This document shows positions 1 to 8,188 of a stretch of 52,654 bases of DNA, piece after piece; position 1 is the stretch's first letter; every line of letters starts with the position of its first letter. The stretch is from Bacteroidota bacterium (GTDB taxonomy: Bacteria; Bacteroidota; Ignavibacteria; Ignavibacteriales; Ignavibacteriaceae). The DNA is taken from contig JAKAKL010000099.1 of assembly GCA_021824565.1 (NCBI GenBank), forward strand, positions 1-52,654. Direction: 5' to 3'. The position numbers were made by a program, and so were the translations under genes. The notes beneath the pieces are model-generated. The model worked only from the letters and a program-made list of their open reading frames with translations, did not search any database and had not been told where the DNA came from.

Positions 1-290
1 CTCCCACAATAGTATTACAGCCCGCATTGGAAGACGACACAGACGGCGAAGGCTTTATCGTCAGCACAAGCTATGACCCGGATGCCGATATATATGAATG
101 GGAAAAGGGAACCTCATCAGACCCGACAAAAACTGACACAACACCGGAACTAAAATTCTTCAAGGCTACGAAGAAGACAACCTTTGTCGATGATGATGTA
201 GTAAAAGGCGTACGTGTATTTTACCGTGTAAGAGCTACGAACTCAGCGGGCAACGGACCGTGGAGCCTTGCGGTTAGCAGAGTGCAGTAA
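1..290 (+). CDS. C-terminal end of a fibronectin type III-like protein (5' truncated by window)
   Basis: The reading frame is open from the first bases of the window to a TAA at 288-290, so this is the 3' end of a larger gene; a TTG at 27 is only an internal codon. The last ~95 residues look like one fibronectin type III module: a strand-forming region followed by a VFYRVRATNSAGNGPWS segment, the usual F/G-strand signature of Fn3 domains, and the protein ends shortly after it. There is no T9SS sorting tail. Such modules are typical of extracellular or cell-surface proteins, but the substrate and full architecture cannot be seen from here. Confidence 0.7.
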   Translation, partial: PTIVLQPALEDDTDGEGFIVSTSYDPDADIYEWEKGTSSDPTKTDTTPELKFFKATKKTTFVDDDVVKGVRVFYRVRATNSAGNGPWSLAVSRVQ

Positions 291-335
291 CAAAGCGGAA
301 GTTGAATTAAGAATGTAGAATTAGTAATGCGGCAT

Positions 336-373
336 TATTATCAGCCCATAAATTAATTTATGGGCTGATAATA
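336..373. terminator. 38-base perfect palindrome, probable bidirectional terminator
   Basis: Bases 336-373 form an uninterrupted inverted repeat (19-base arms centred on AATT, with GCCCAT/ATGGGC in the arms). It lies 46 bases after the Fn3 gene stop on the plus strand and 64 bases after the mini-ORF stop on the minus strand, so it can serve both convergent transcripts. T-rich sequence follows on the plus side only weakly, so termination is inferred from position and stem strength. Confidence 0.55.
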
Positions 374-437
374 TTTAGTAAAAGTAAAAACGATCCGCTG
401 AATCGTCTCAACATTTATACTTTTAGTTGAAAGTTCA

Positions 438-488
438 TCAAAATAAATGAACAAATAAAAAAGAAATAATAAGAAATATTTTTTTCAT
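438..488 (-). CDS. 16-codon mini-ORF resembling an isolated signal peptide
   Basis: An ATG at 488-486 (minus) is preceded by a very good ribosome binding site, AAGGAG with an eight-base spacer. It opens a peptide MKKIFLIISFLFVHLF that ends at TGA (440-438). The sequence is exactly what the first half of a Sec signal peptide looks like, yet no in-frame continuation of an exported protein follows before the 336-373 palindrome. It may be the stub of a deleted exported-protein gene or a true short membrane peptide. It lies downstream of the lipoprotein gene on the same strand. Confidence 0.3.
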   Translation of the reverse strand: MKKIFLIISFLFVHLF

Positions 489-609
489 GTTTAATCTCCT
501 TGGTAAATTTGGTTTAATTAATCTATATATTTTTAAAGACGAAAATTGAATTTATTGCTCACCTAATTATTACGGTGGCCCATTGCACATTAACATTTTT
601 CTTCACTAT

Positions 610-1716
610 TTATCTTTTCCCAACAGCAATAACTGCTCTTTGTCCATTATAACCTACTGCTACAATTTCGTTTCCTTTTATTGCTAAAGAAAGATACTCT
701 TCATTTACGAGTCCAGTTTGATCTCTAAAGCTTTTCCACCTGAGCCCGTTATATTGGATTACTTCGCCGTAAGAGCCTACCGCGACGACATCATTTATGT
801 CATTTCCTCTTATGCAGTTAATATAATAATTAGTGACATTAAAGTACTGGCTGCTCCAAGTATTATCACTAAGAAAGTTTTTATTATAAATTCCGCTCCC
901 AGCAACAAAGTATTGGCTGCTGGGTTTAAACCACACACTTACTAGATCCCAGTTTATTCCTTTGCTGGAAATTTCTGTTGCACTCGTACCGTTTATTTGA
1001 AATATTTTCCTTTGAGCAGAAGTATCTGGGTAAGATGCGACAGCAAGAATTTCAATTTTACCTGTCTGAGGATTAATCGCACCCCAAATGTCATATATGT
1101 TCATGTTGGTTCCGCTTTCTATCTTTTGCCAATTGCCGTTCTGGTAATGCGCAATACTGCCGGCATTACCTACCACATAAAAATCATTGCCGCTTATGCC
1201 CCATATTTTATTTATAGCACCATTTAATAATGAGATTACTCCACAATCCATATAAACTGAATCTCCATTTATCCAGCCAATACTACCGCCATTTGTTACA
1301 GCTATTTTATTATCTGGAAAAATATATATAGCTTTTAAAGGAGGATATTTAACTGCACTGCAATTGCCGAAATAATAAATTTTTTTAAGTTCCCATTTAC
1401 TCCCATCCCAATGCACTGCATTATAAGCATTTGGATCCGGGGCTCCGTTGGCTGAATCAAGATAAATAGCGCCCACGCACCAAATATCCGAATCGCTTAC
1501 AATAGCTACATCCTGCAAGTGGCTGCTACCTGCATTATCGGCACCGAAAGTAAATGTTTGAAACGTAAAATTATTACTGGTTGTATCTGGAGTGGTATTT
1601 TGCTTTGATGCAGTTGGGCTTTTGCAGCTTTGCGTTACAAAAATTATTATCAGAGATAGTAGCAGAGACAATACAAACTGTCTTTGATTAGGAATCAGCT
1701 CGAAATATTTTTTCAA
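610..1716 (-). CDS. Predicted propeller-type lipoprotein
   Basis: 368 residues. The N-terminus has a basic start, a hydrophobic stretch (about residues 14-29) and a lipobox-like TQSC at about 28-31, so it is probably a lipoprotein. A Thr/Ser/Asn-rich linker follows. The rest is made of repeating short beta motifs with the pattern (D)-I/V-W/V-x-V-G followed ~15 residues later by Y-N-G-x-x-W, for example VVGNAGSIAHYQNGNW and VAVGSYGEVIQYNGLRW. This resembles the beta-propeller surface proteins often present in several copies in Ignavibacteria, some mislabelled glucosyltransferases; no catalytic motif is visible. It seems to be transcribed alone. Function unknown. Confidence 0.7.
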   Translation of the reverse strand: MKKYFELIPNQRQFVLSLLLSLIIIFVTQSCKSPTASKQNTTPDTTSNNFTFQTFTFGADNAGSSHLQDVAIVSDSDIWCVGAIYLDSANGAPDPNAYNAVHWDGSKWELKKIYYFGNCSAVKYPPLKAIYIFPDNKIAVTNGGSIGWINGDSVYMDCGVISLLNGAINKIWGISGNDFYVVGNAGSIAHYQNGNWQKIESGTNMNIYDIWGAINPQTGKIEILAVASYPDTSAQRKIFQINGTSATEISSKGINWDLVSVWFKPSSQYFVAGSGIYNKNFLSDNTWSSQYFNVTNYYINCIRGNDINDVVAVGSYGEVIQYNGLRWKSFRDQTGLVNEEYLSLAIKGNEIVAVGYNGQRAVIAVGKR

Positions 1717-1891
1717 TAAAGAAACTCCTCTAATATTTATTTTAAAAAAGACAGAAGAAATATATAATAATCATTACTTAAGCACATCAGTAAATTTACT
1801 GATTTTTAGCTGCGCAAATTACATAGAGAGATATACGGAAATTACGTAGGATAGTTTTTCCAACAAGTAATTTTTATAGTAAAGGAAGAAG

Positions 1892-1911
1892 GAATTTGAT
1901 TAATCAAATTC
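1892..1911. repeat. 20-base perfect palindrome, copy 1 of 2
   Basis: GAATTTGATTAATCAAATTC is a perfect palindrome, and the identical 20-mer recurs at 49743-49762 next to the stop codon of a T9SS cargo gene. Two exact intergenic copies nearly 48 kb apart suggest a small dispersed palindromic repeat rather than chance. Confidence 0.6.
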
Positions 1912-1932
1912 ATGTTTAAGCAAAGTAAAAGT

Positions 1933-1995
1933 TTCATTACAATAAGCGTAGAGACGGGGCGGTGCCCCGTCTCAATGCCGCTAAATTGTAATGAA
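1933..1995. repeat. REP/MITE-like two-tier hairpin
   Basis: An 11-bp outer stem (TTCATTACAAT at 1933-1943 with ATTGTAATGAA at 1985-1995) encloses a 4-bp AGCG/CGCT stem and an inner 9-bp stem GAGACGGGG (1951-1959) / CCCCGTCTC (1965-1973) with a CGGTG loop. The imperfectly nested GC-rich tip on an AT-rich base is typical of REP-like or miniature mobile palindromes. No transposase lies nearby. Confidence 0.6.
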
Positions 1996-2024
1996 TAAAA
2001 AGGGAGATGAATATTCGGCAACAA

Positions 2025-2049
2025 AGAGACGTCCCGCCGGGACGTCTCT
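2025..2049. repeat. REP-like hairpin sharing the GAGACG core
   Basis: AGAGACGTCCC (2025-2035) and GGGACGTCTCT (2039-2049) form perfect 11-bp arms around a three-base loop. The arms share the GAGACG...CGTCTC core with the hairpin 50 bases to the left, suggesting both come from one repeat family. The remainder of the 1717-2127 gap shows no supported gene. Confidence 0.6.
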
Positions 2050-2127
2050 ACATTTAGTTAGCTATGTGTTCATGGCAATGAAGAAATGCTTTATGATGGA
2101 TAAGGAGAACAGACAGAATAATTTCTT

Positions 2128-3078
2128 TTATAATTCAACTGCTTCGACCCCGTGGAATTTATTCATATCAATGGCGGTAACGTTGCGTTCTGATTCCACA
2201 TAAAGATTCCGGAACTTTGCGCCCCAAATTATTTCATGATAAGTATAAGACGTTCTCGAATGAACAGACTGCGAGAACGCATCGTCAAAGGCTTTGATCA
2301 AAATTATAAACTCGGCGTCGGATTTCACCAGGTCGTTATAAGTAATTCCCAAAAGCGGACTGGTTTCATTGATCGGATGAACCACAGTCCATGACAGCGG
2401 GAAAAAATTTATCTGCTTTCTCTCGAGATCGAGAGTGTAAAATTTCCTCACGCCGCTTTCCCCTCCTTCTTTCATCGACGCTGTTACAAGTACCTCAACA
2501 TCAATTAACTGATTCTTCCTCGCGTTGGCAATACGAAATTCAAAGGCTGTTATACCGCGGTACGGAGCGATAACAGCGTTATTGCTGTATTTGATTTTTG
2601 CATTCGGCTTTGAAAATCTTCCGTAGAGAAGTCCGGTTGCAAGCGCAAAGCCTAAAAGACCAGCCATCGATTCAATAAGTGAAATTAGACTTGCCCAAAA
2701 ACCAACCGGGTGTATTACTCCGTAACCAACAGTTGTAATTGTTTGTCCGCTGAAGAAAAATGCGTCTAAAAATTTTTCAAATGTGGTTGTACCGGTAATG
2801 CCTCCAAGATGATCCACACCTATGATCATATAAAGCGAGGCAAAAAATAAATTAACAGCTACATAAGCGGCTATAACTACTCCGTTAAATTTCCACCATG
2901 ACATTGAAAGAAGCGAATGATAAATGCTTAACGATTCAAAGAACGGCATCGATCTTCTTTCAACATTGAAAGAGCCGTCCTTGTTTACCATTCGTTTTCC
3001 CTGGCTGGAAACTTTAGTGCCTAAGCCTAAATCCTTCAGCTCATAATCGGGCAAAGCAATTTTGTTCTGTGATTTCAT
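2128..3078 (-). CDS. Inward-rectifier potassium channel, KirBac type
   Basis: 316 residues, a normal length for bacterial Kir channels. After a cytosolic N-terminus comes an outer helix (WWKFNGVVIAAYVAVNLFFA, about 61-80), a pore helix and the selectivity filter TVGYG at about residue 116, and an inner helix (about 125-150). The C-terminal half is the immunoglobulin-like cytoplasmic Kir domain, which starts near NNAVIAPYRG and contains a typical F-E-x-R-I-A-N-x-R-x-N-Q-L motif. It is expected to be a tetrameric inner-membrane K+ channel. It lies 65 bases downstream of ftsK on the same strand, separated by a small hairpin, so it may be its own unit. No partner gene is evident. Confidence 0.93.
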   Translation of the reverse strand: MKSQNKIALPDYELKDLGLGTKVSSQGKRMVNKDGSFNVERRSMPFFESLSIYHSLLSMSWWKFNGVVIAAYVAVNLFFASLYMIIGVDHLGGITGTTTFEKFLDAFFFSGQTITTVGYGVIHPVGFWASLISLIESMAGLLGFALATGLLYGRFSKPNAKIKYSNNAVIAPYRGITAFEFRIANARKNQLIDVEVLVTASMKEGGESGVRKFYTLDLERKQINFFPLSWTVVHPINETSPLLGITYNDLVKSDAEFIILIKAFDDAFSQSVHSRTSYTYHEIIWGAKFRNLYVESERNVTAIDMNKFHGVEAVEL

Positions 3079-3106
3079 AGAAATAACCGTGAAGAAAAAT
3101 ACTAAT

Positions 3107-3125
3107 TTGAGTTACCGCAACTCAA
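3107..3125 (-). terminator. Weak hairpin between ftsK and the Kir gene
   Basis: TTGAGTT and AACTCAA form a 7-bp stem around ACCGC. On the minus strand it is followed by an ATTAGTATTTTTC tract, so it could terminate ftsK transcription. The stem is AT-rich and the T-run is interrupted. Confidence 0.35.
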
Positions 3126-3143
3126 AAATAGAAGTAAAAATTT

Positions 3144-5597
3144 TTATAACGATCTTAAAATTGTTTCAAGCTGCTCTTCGCTGTCGACAATAACGGCTCT
3201 TGCTTTGCTGCCGTCGCTTGGACCGACGATGCCCGCTTCTTCAAGCTGATCAATAATCCTTGCCGCTCTTGAATATCCGAGTTTTAATCTTCTTTGTAGA
3301 AGCGACGTTGATCCTTGCTGATGGCGCACCACAACTCTTGCGGCGTCTTCAAACATCGGGTCCAAATCAGATAAGAATCCCCCGGATGATTCTTTTTTCT
3401 TATCGTACAAAGAAGGAAGGAAATACGGTTTGGAATATCCCTGCTGTGAGTAAATAAAGTTTGTTATCCTTTCTACTTCGTCGGTAGAGATAAAGGCATT
3501 TTGAATTCTAATCGGCTTAGGCGAGCCCGTTGGAAGGAAAAGCATATCTCCTTTTCCAAGAAGCTGCTCTGCTCCGTTCATATCGAGTATGGTTCGGGAA
3601 TCAATTTTAGTTGCGACCTGGTATGCGACTCTTGCGCTGAAATTTGCTTTAATAACTCCGGTGATAACATTTACCGAAGGTCTCTGGGTTGCAAGCACAA
3701 GATGAATTCCGACTGCACGTGCAAGCTGTGCAAGCCTTGCGATTGGCTCTTCAACTTCTTTGCCCGCAGTTATCATCAAGTCAGCAAGCTCATCAATAAC
3801 TACAACCAGATATGGGATCGGGTGATGCTTGATTTCGTCTGTATCTTTCGGTCTCTTCTTCGGGTCGTTTACCTTCGCATTATAATCGACAATATTCCTT
3901 ACGCCGGCTTTTGCAAGCTTGTCGTAACGCTTCTCCATTTCATACTCGACGGATTTTAAAAGAAGTACTGCATTCTGCGGATTGGTTATAATTTCTTCTT
4001 CAAGATCAGGAGAGACTGCAAGGAAATGCCTGCGGAGCTTATTGTAAAAAGATAATTCAATCTTTTTGGGATCGATCATGATCAGCTTTACTTCCGACGG
4101 CTGCTTTGAGTACAGCAGGCTTGCGACGATCATATTAATGCCGACGCTTTTACCTGAGCCTGTTGAACCTGCAATCAAAAGATGCGGCATCTTTGCGAGG
4201 TCTGCGATATATACGTCGCCGTTAATTGTTTTTCCGTAAGCCATAGGAAGTTCTGCTTTCGATTCAGCTATTTGACCTAATACTGAACGAGCGTTAACCA
4301 GCGAAGCTTCTGCGTTCGGTATTTCAACTCCAATCGCGCTCTTGCCGGGAATCGGCGCGATGATCCTGATGCCGCGCGCCGCAAGCGCCAGCGCGATGTC
4401 ATGCTCAAGCCCGACTATCTTGCTTATCTTTACTCCAGGCGACGGGACAATTTCGTACAGCGTTACAACTGGACCGGGAGTTACATCTATCTTTTCAATT
4501 TCTATGTCGAATAATTTCAACTTCTCTTTAAGAAGTTCCGCATTACGCTTTAATTCTTCTTCTGCAACTTTGAAATCTTCTTTAGGAATCGGCTCAAGCA
4601 GTTCGAGGCTTGGTTTAGCATAATCGATTTTTTCTTCCCAGTTGTTAGGAAGATTAGCTTCGGATTCTTTGTCGATCTCTTGTTCTAAATTTTCGTCCGT
4701 CTTCTTTATATCGACCAGTTTATCTTCTTCTTCCTTTACCTTATTTCGTTCTTGCTTTACGGGCTTATCATCCTTGCGAATAATTTTTATTTCGGTTTCA
4801 ACTTCTGCTGCATCTTCGTTTTCACCGGCTTCAGAAGCTTTTGTAAAGATGGTTCTCTTTTTCTTTTCCTCGCGAAGCTCTTTTATTTTCTTTAAGTTCT
4901 TGTCTTCGGTTTCAACAGGCTTTTCTTCATCTTCAATAGAAGGCGAAGCAGTAAGAATATTCTGAATGAAGTGAAATATTTTTTCAATTTTAATGTCGAA
5001 CGCAACAACCAGCAGAACGACAGAAAGAGTAATCAGCATAATTAAAGTTCCGACGCCGCCTAAAATCCTGCTGAAGGTAAGCCCAAGATAATCTCCAATT
5101 GAACCTGAGAGTTCATAGATACCGCCGAACAAATTGAAGTGCGTTCTAAATAGTCCGAAGAAAGTTGAAAGTATTAACGCGGCAAGGAGCAGAAAGTTTG
5201 AAACATTAATAAGTTTGCGGAAATTCATTTTGACAAGGAGAGAAATTCCCCAAGCAAAGAGTATCACGGCAAAGACGGAAGAAAAGATTCCGAGCGTTGA
5301 GTTGATAAAAAAATCAGAGGCATACGCGCCGAATATTCCGAGCCAGTTGCGGATAGTATCTGCTTTATGATTGAAATCCGGGTTCGATCCAAACGGTTTT
5401 AGTAAATCGGAGAATTGATAGTTAAGATTGGCTTTGTCGTATCTTGAATAAGAAACTATGCTCAATAAAATAAGCACGGCAAAAAGGATCATAATTATTC
5501 CAATGATCTTTTTCTTTTTTCCGGCAAAGTTTTGGGGCGCTTTTTCTACTTTTGCATTTTTGTCGGCTTTTGTCTTTGATTTTTTTCTTACTGCCAT
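3144..5597 (-). CDS. ftsK: DNA translocase FtsK/SpoIIIE
   Basis: 817 residues. A basic N-terminus precedes four predicted membrane helices (about residues 30-210), then a Glu/Lys-rich linker (about 225-320), the alpha/beta motor and a C-terminal winged-helix gamma domain (about 745-817). The Walker A motif GSTGSGKS is at about 478 and the Walker B region VVVIDELADLM at about 598; TQRPSVNVITG, typical of FtsK motors, follows. FtsK pumps chromosome ends through the closing septum and activates dimer resolution at dif. The start is two bases after the comB stop, so the two are probably translated from one mRNA. Confidence 0.96.
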   Translation of the reverse strand: MAVRKKSKTKADKNAKVEKAPQNFAGKKKKIIGIIMILFAVLILLSIVSYSRYDKANLNYQFSDLLKPFGSNPDFNHKADTIRNWLGIFGAYASDFFINSTLGIFSSVFAVILFAWGISLLVKMNFRKLINVSNFLLLAALILSTFFGLFRTHFNLFGGIYELSGSIGDYLGLTFSRILGGVGTLIMLITLSVVLLVVAFDIKIEKIFHFIQNILTASPSIEDEEKPVETEDKNLKKIKELREEKKKRTIFTKASEAGENEDAAEVETEIKIIRKDDKPVKQERNKVKEEEDKLVDIKKTDENLEQEIDKESEANLPNNWEEKIDYAKPSLELLEPIPKEDFKVAEEELKRNAELLKEKLKLFDIEIEKIDVTPGPVVTLYEIVPSPGVKISKIVGLEHDIALALAARGIRIIAPIPGKSAIGVEIPNAEASLVNARSVLGQIAESKAELPMAYGKTINGDVYIADLAKMPHLLIAGSTGSGKSVGINMIVASLLYSKQPSEVKLIMIDPKKIELSFYNKLRRHFLAVSPDLEEEIITNPQNAVLLLKSVEYEMEKRYDKLAKAGVRNIVDYNAKVNDPKKRPKDTDEIKHHPIPYLVVVIDELADLMITAGKEVEEPIARLAQLARAVGIHLVLATQRPSVNVITGVIKANFSARVAYQVATKIDSRTILDMNGAEQLLGKGDMLFLPTGSPKPIRIQNAFISTDEVERITNFIYSQQGYSKPYFLPSLYDKKKESSGGFLSDLDPMFEDAARVVVRHQQGSTSLLQRRLKLGYSRAARIIDQLEEAGIVGPSDGSKARAVIVDSEEQLETILRSL

Positions 5598-5599
5598 TT

Positions 5600-6367
5600 T
5601 TAATTAGCTGTGTTTTCTTTTTCATTCTGAAAAGAAAGACCGGCGTCCGGTAAAGATTTAAGAACGTTCCCTACATAATAAGGAATTATACCGGAGCTGT
5701 TTATCTTGCTGCAAAATTTAAGGTCATCGTTATAGCCGTTTTCTATAAGCAATTTTCCATGCTCTGTTTCGGAAAGCATTTTATGGATACTCCTGCCGAA
5801 CGATTTGCTAAGCGCTATGCTTGCCCTTGCAGAATCCGAAAGCGTAATATCGCCTTTTATTTTTTCTATTTCGGAAATTAATTTGCCCGCGCAAACAGTG
5901 TCTTCCATAGAAAAATTATTTGATCTTCCTGCGCATTGAATTTCACAGTCTTTATCGAGCAGAGCAAGATGTTTCGCAACCGCAGAAATATTAGTAAAAG
6001 AACAAATGAACAAATCTGAAGAGAACTTTGCCTTAACTATTGCTTTGGTTCCGTTAGTAGTATAAAAAATAATTGACTTACCTGCAACGATGTCTTCGGT
6101 ATATTCAAAGGGTGAATTGCCGAGCGCAAATCCTTCAATCTTTTTTGTGTTGCGTTCGCCGCCGAGCAAAGTTTGTCCCCCGAACATTCCGCCTGAAACC
6201 TTAACGGCAAATTCAACTGTGCCGACCGGTATTATTTCTCTGGCGCCGTTTTGAAGCGCAGCAATAATCGTTGTAGAAGCGCGCAGCACATCGATAACGA
6301 CCGTAGTCTTACCGGTAAAATAAAGTTCATCTGCAATCGCAGGCGTATATAAAACGTTTATCTTCAT
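5600..6367 (-). CDS. comB: 2-phosphosulfolactate phosphatase family protein (ComB-like)
   Basis: 255 residues, matching the ComB family length. Family features include the N-terminal VVIDVLRASTTIIAAL segment with the conserved D-x-L-R-A-S-T, a GGERNTKKIEGFALGNSP block and the central FYTTNGTKAI region. ComB hydrolyses 2-phosphosulfolactate in coenzyme M synthesis in archaea. Many bacteria that make no coenzyme M carry homologues, so the physiological substrate here is uncertain. No other sulfolactate or coenzyme M gene is visible. It sits between gcvT (8-base gap) and ftsK (2-base gap), consistent with co-transcription but not functionally informative. Confidence 0.85.
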   Translation of the reverse strand: MKINVLYTPAIADELYFTGKTTVVIDVLRASTTIIAALQNGAREIIPVGTVEFAVKVSGGMFGGQTLLGGERNTKKIEGFALGNSPFEYTEDIVAGKSIIFYTTNGTKAIVKAKFSSDLFICSFTNISAVAKHLALLDKDCEIQCAGRSNNFSMEDTVCAGKLISEIEKIKGDITLSDSARASIALSKSFGRSIHKMLSETEHGKLLIENGYNDDLKFCSKINSSGIIPYYVGNVLKSLPDAGLSFQNEKENTAN

Positions 6368-6375
6368 TTCATTCG

Positions 6376-7464
6376 CTAATTATTTTTTTTCACAAAAGGA
6401 AGTTTTACAATAGAAGCCGGAACTTCCTTCCCTCTAATTAAAAAGTTTAGTGACGCGTTCTCATTCGCATTTTCCGCATTAACATAACCGAGCGCAATAG
6501 GTTTTTCAAGAACAGGGCTGACCGTTCCGCTCGTTACATCACCGATTTTTTTCCCGCCTGATGATATTTCATAACCATGACGCGGAAAGCATTTTTCATC
6601 GGATGTTAGAGCAATAAGCTTTCTCTTTAATCCGGCGGACTTAATATTTAACAGCGCTTCTCTCCCAATAAAATTTTCTTTGTTCAATTTTGTAATCCAG
6701 CCAAGCCCTGCCTCAAGCGGGTTTGTGGTTTTATCGATATCATTTCCGTAAAGACAGAAGCCCATTTCAAGCCGGAGCGAATCTCTTGCGCCTAATCCAA
6801 CGGGTTGGATATTATATTCTTTCCCGGCTTCAAAAATTTTGTTCCATATATCTTCCGCAATTTTCTCGTCGCCTTTAAAATAAATTTCAAATCCCAGCTC
6901 TCCAGTGTATCCGGTTCTTGAAACAATCATTTCGTAACCGGCAATTTTAGCATGGAAGAAGTGATAATATTCTAAATCAAGATTCTTATCGCAAATTTTT
7001 TGCAATACATTTTTCGATCCCGGTCCTTGGATTGCGAGCAGCGAATAATCATCGCTTTGGTTTTCAAGCTTAACTCCGAATTTATTATTTTCATTCATCC
7101 ACGAGAAATCTTTTTCGATGTTGGAAGCGTTTATGACGAGCATAAATTTTTCGTCTGAAATTTTATATACAAGAAGATCGTCAACAATTCCACCGTCATT
7201 ATAGCACATTGCCGAATACTGCACGCCGCCGGGCACAAGCTTGGATGCGTCGTTAACGGTAATATGCTGCACAAAATCGATTGCGTTCTTACCCTCGACA
7301 AAGACTTCGCCCATGTGGGAAACATCAAAAACGCCGACAGAATTTCTTACGGCTTTATGTTCCGCAATTATTGAATTGTATTGTATGGGCATTAAATAGC
7401 CGGCGAACTCAACTATTTTTGCGCCTAGCCTCTGGTGTATTTCGTAGAACTTAGTTTTCTTCAT
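6376..7464 (-). CDS. gcvT: Glycine cleavage system T protein (aminomethyltransferase)
   Basis: 362 residues, full length. The N-terminal GcvT domain has FDVSHMGEVFVEG and YNDGGIVDDLLVYK, which includes the catalytic Asp region that activates the methylene group. The family signature GLGARDSLRLEMGFCLYG is followed by the C-terminal barrel with GDVTSGTVSP and PIALGYV. The enzyme transfers the one-carbon unit from the aminomethyl-lipoyl H protein to tetrahydrofolate, releasing ammonia. The H, P and L proteins are not in the window, so the system is scattered. It is placed between the transaldolase-like gene and comB in a tightly spaced minus-strand run. Confidence 0.95.
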   Translation of the reverse strand: MKKTKFYEIHQRLGAKIVEFAGYLMPIQYNSIIAEHKAVRNSVGVFDVSHMGEVFVEGKNAIDFVQHITVNDASKLVPGGVQYSAMCYNDGGIVDDLLVYKISDEKFMLVINASNIEKDFSWMNENNKFGVKLENQSDDYSLLAIQGPGSKNVLQKICDKNLDLEYYHFFHAKIAGYEMIVSRTGYTGELGFEIYFKGDEKIAEDIWNKIFEAGKEYNIQPVGLGARDSLRLEMGFCLYGNDIDKTTNPLEAGLGWITKLNKENFIGREALLNIKSAGLKRKLIALTSDEKCFPRHGYEISSGGKKIGDVTSGTVSPVLEKPIALGYVNAENANENASLNFLIRGKEVPASIVKLPFVKKNN

Positions 7465-7526
7465 AAACGTTCCCTATATTTTTTAGAATATATCTTTTGG
7501 ACTATTCTAATTCTTGTTAATAATTA

Positions 7527-8171
7527 TTATTGATTTGTCTTTTTCCAATCGCTCAAGAATTTCTCAAGACCTAAATCAGTGAGCGGATGATTAAACAATT
7601 TATTTATAACATCGAAGGGCATTGTACAAACATCAGCGCCGATCAACGCGGCATCTACAAGATGAAGCGGATTGCGAATGCTTGCTACAAGCACCTGAGT
7701 TTTATAATTATAATTTCTGTAGATGGTAACAATTTGCGAAATTAAATCCATGCCGGAATGGCTTATATCGTCAAGGCGACCGACGAACGGGCTAATATAA
7801 GTCGCACCGGCTTTAGCCGCAAGCAAAGCCTGTGAAGGAGAGAAGCAAAGAGTAACGTTTGTATTTATTCCTTCGTCGCTTAATGTTTTTACGGCTTTAA
7901 GTCCTTCTTTTATCAGCGGGACTTTAACAACAATATTTTTGTGGATCTTGGAATATTCGTGGGCTTCTTTAATGATTCCTTGATAATCGGTTGAAATAAC
8001 CTCTGCGCTTACAGGTCCGTCAACTAAGGCAAGAATCTCATCCAGTAATTTTCTAAAGTCCTTTCCTTCCTTGGCAACCAACGAAGGATTTGTTGTAACG
8101 CCGTCTAAAATTCCAAGCGCGGCGGCTTCCTTAATTTCATTGATATTAGCCGTGTCAATAAAAAACTTCAC
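7527..8171 (-). CDS. Transaldolase / fructose-6-phosphate aldolase-like protein
   Basis: 214 residues, the size of the short transaldolase subfamily (FSA/TalC). It begins [10 protein letters not shown] from a GTG start, contains [13 protein letters not shown] and the Schiff-base lysine segment NIVVKVPL, followed by TNVTLCFS and SPFVGRLDD, all family signatures. Short members act either as transaldolases of the pentose phosphate pathway or as fructose-6-phosphate aldolases; sequence inspection alone does not settle which. With rpiB at 29.6 kb it would serve non-oxidative pentose phosphate metabolism. It starts 17 bases after rng. Confidence 0.9.
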   Translation of the reverse strand: MKFFIDTANINEIKEAAALGILDGVTTNPSLVAKEGKDFRKLLDEILALVDGPVSAEVISTDYQGIIKEAHEYSKIHKNIVVKVPLIKEGLKAVKTLSDEGINTNVTLCFSPSQALLAAKAGATYISPFVGRLDDISHSGMDLISQIVTIYRNYNYKTQVLVASIRNPLHLVDAALIGADVCTMPFDVINKLFNHPLTDLGLEKFLSDWKKTNQ

Positions 8172-8188
8172 TTAAAAAGCCTTTCAAT

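Noticed and set aside
3501-3959. 152-codon plus-strand ORF inside ftsK
   Set aside because: It is antisense to the FtsK motor domain, has a Cys/Asn-rich product and no ribosome site.
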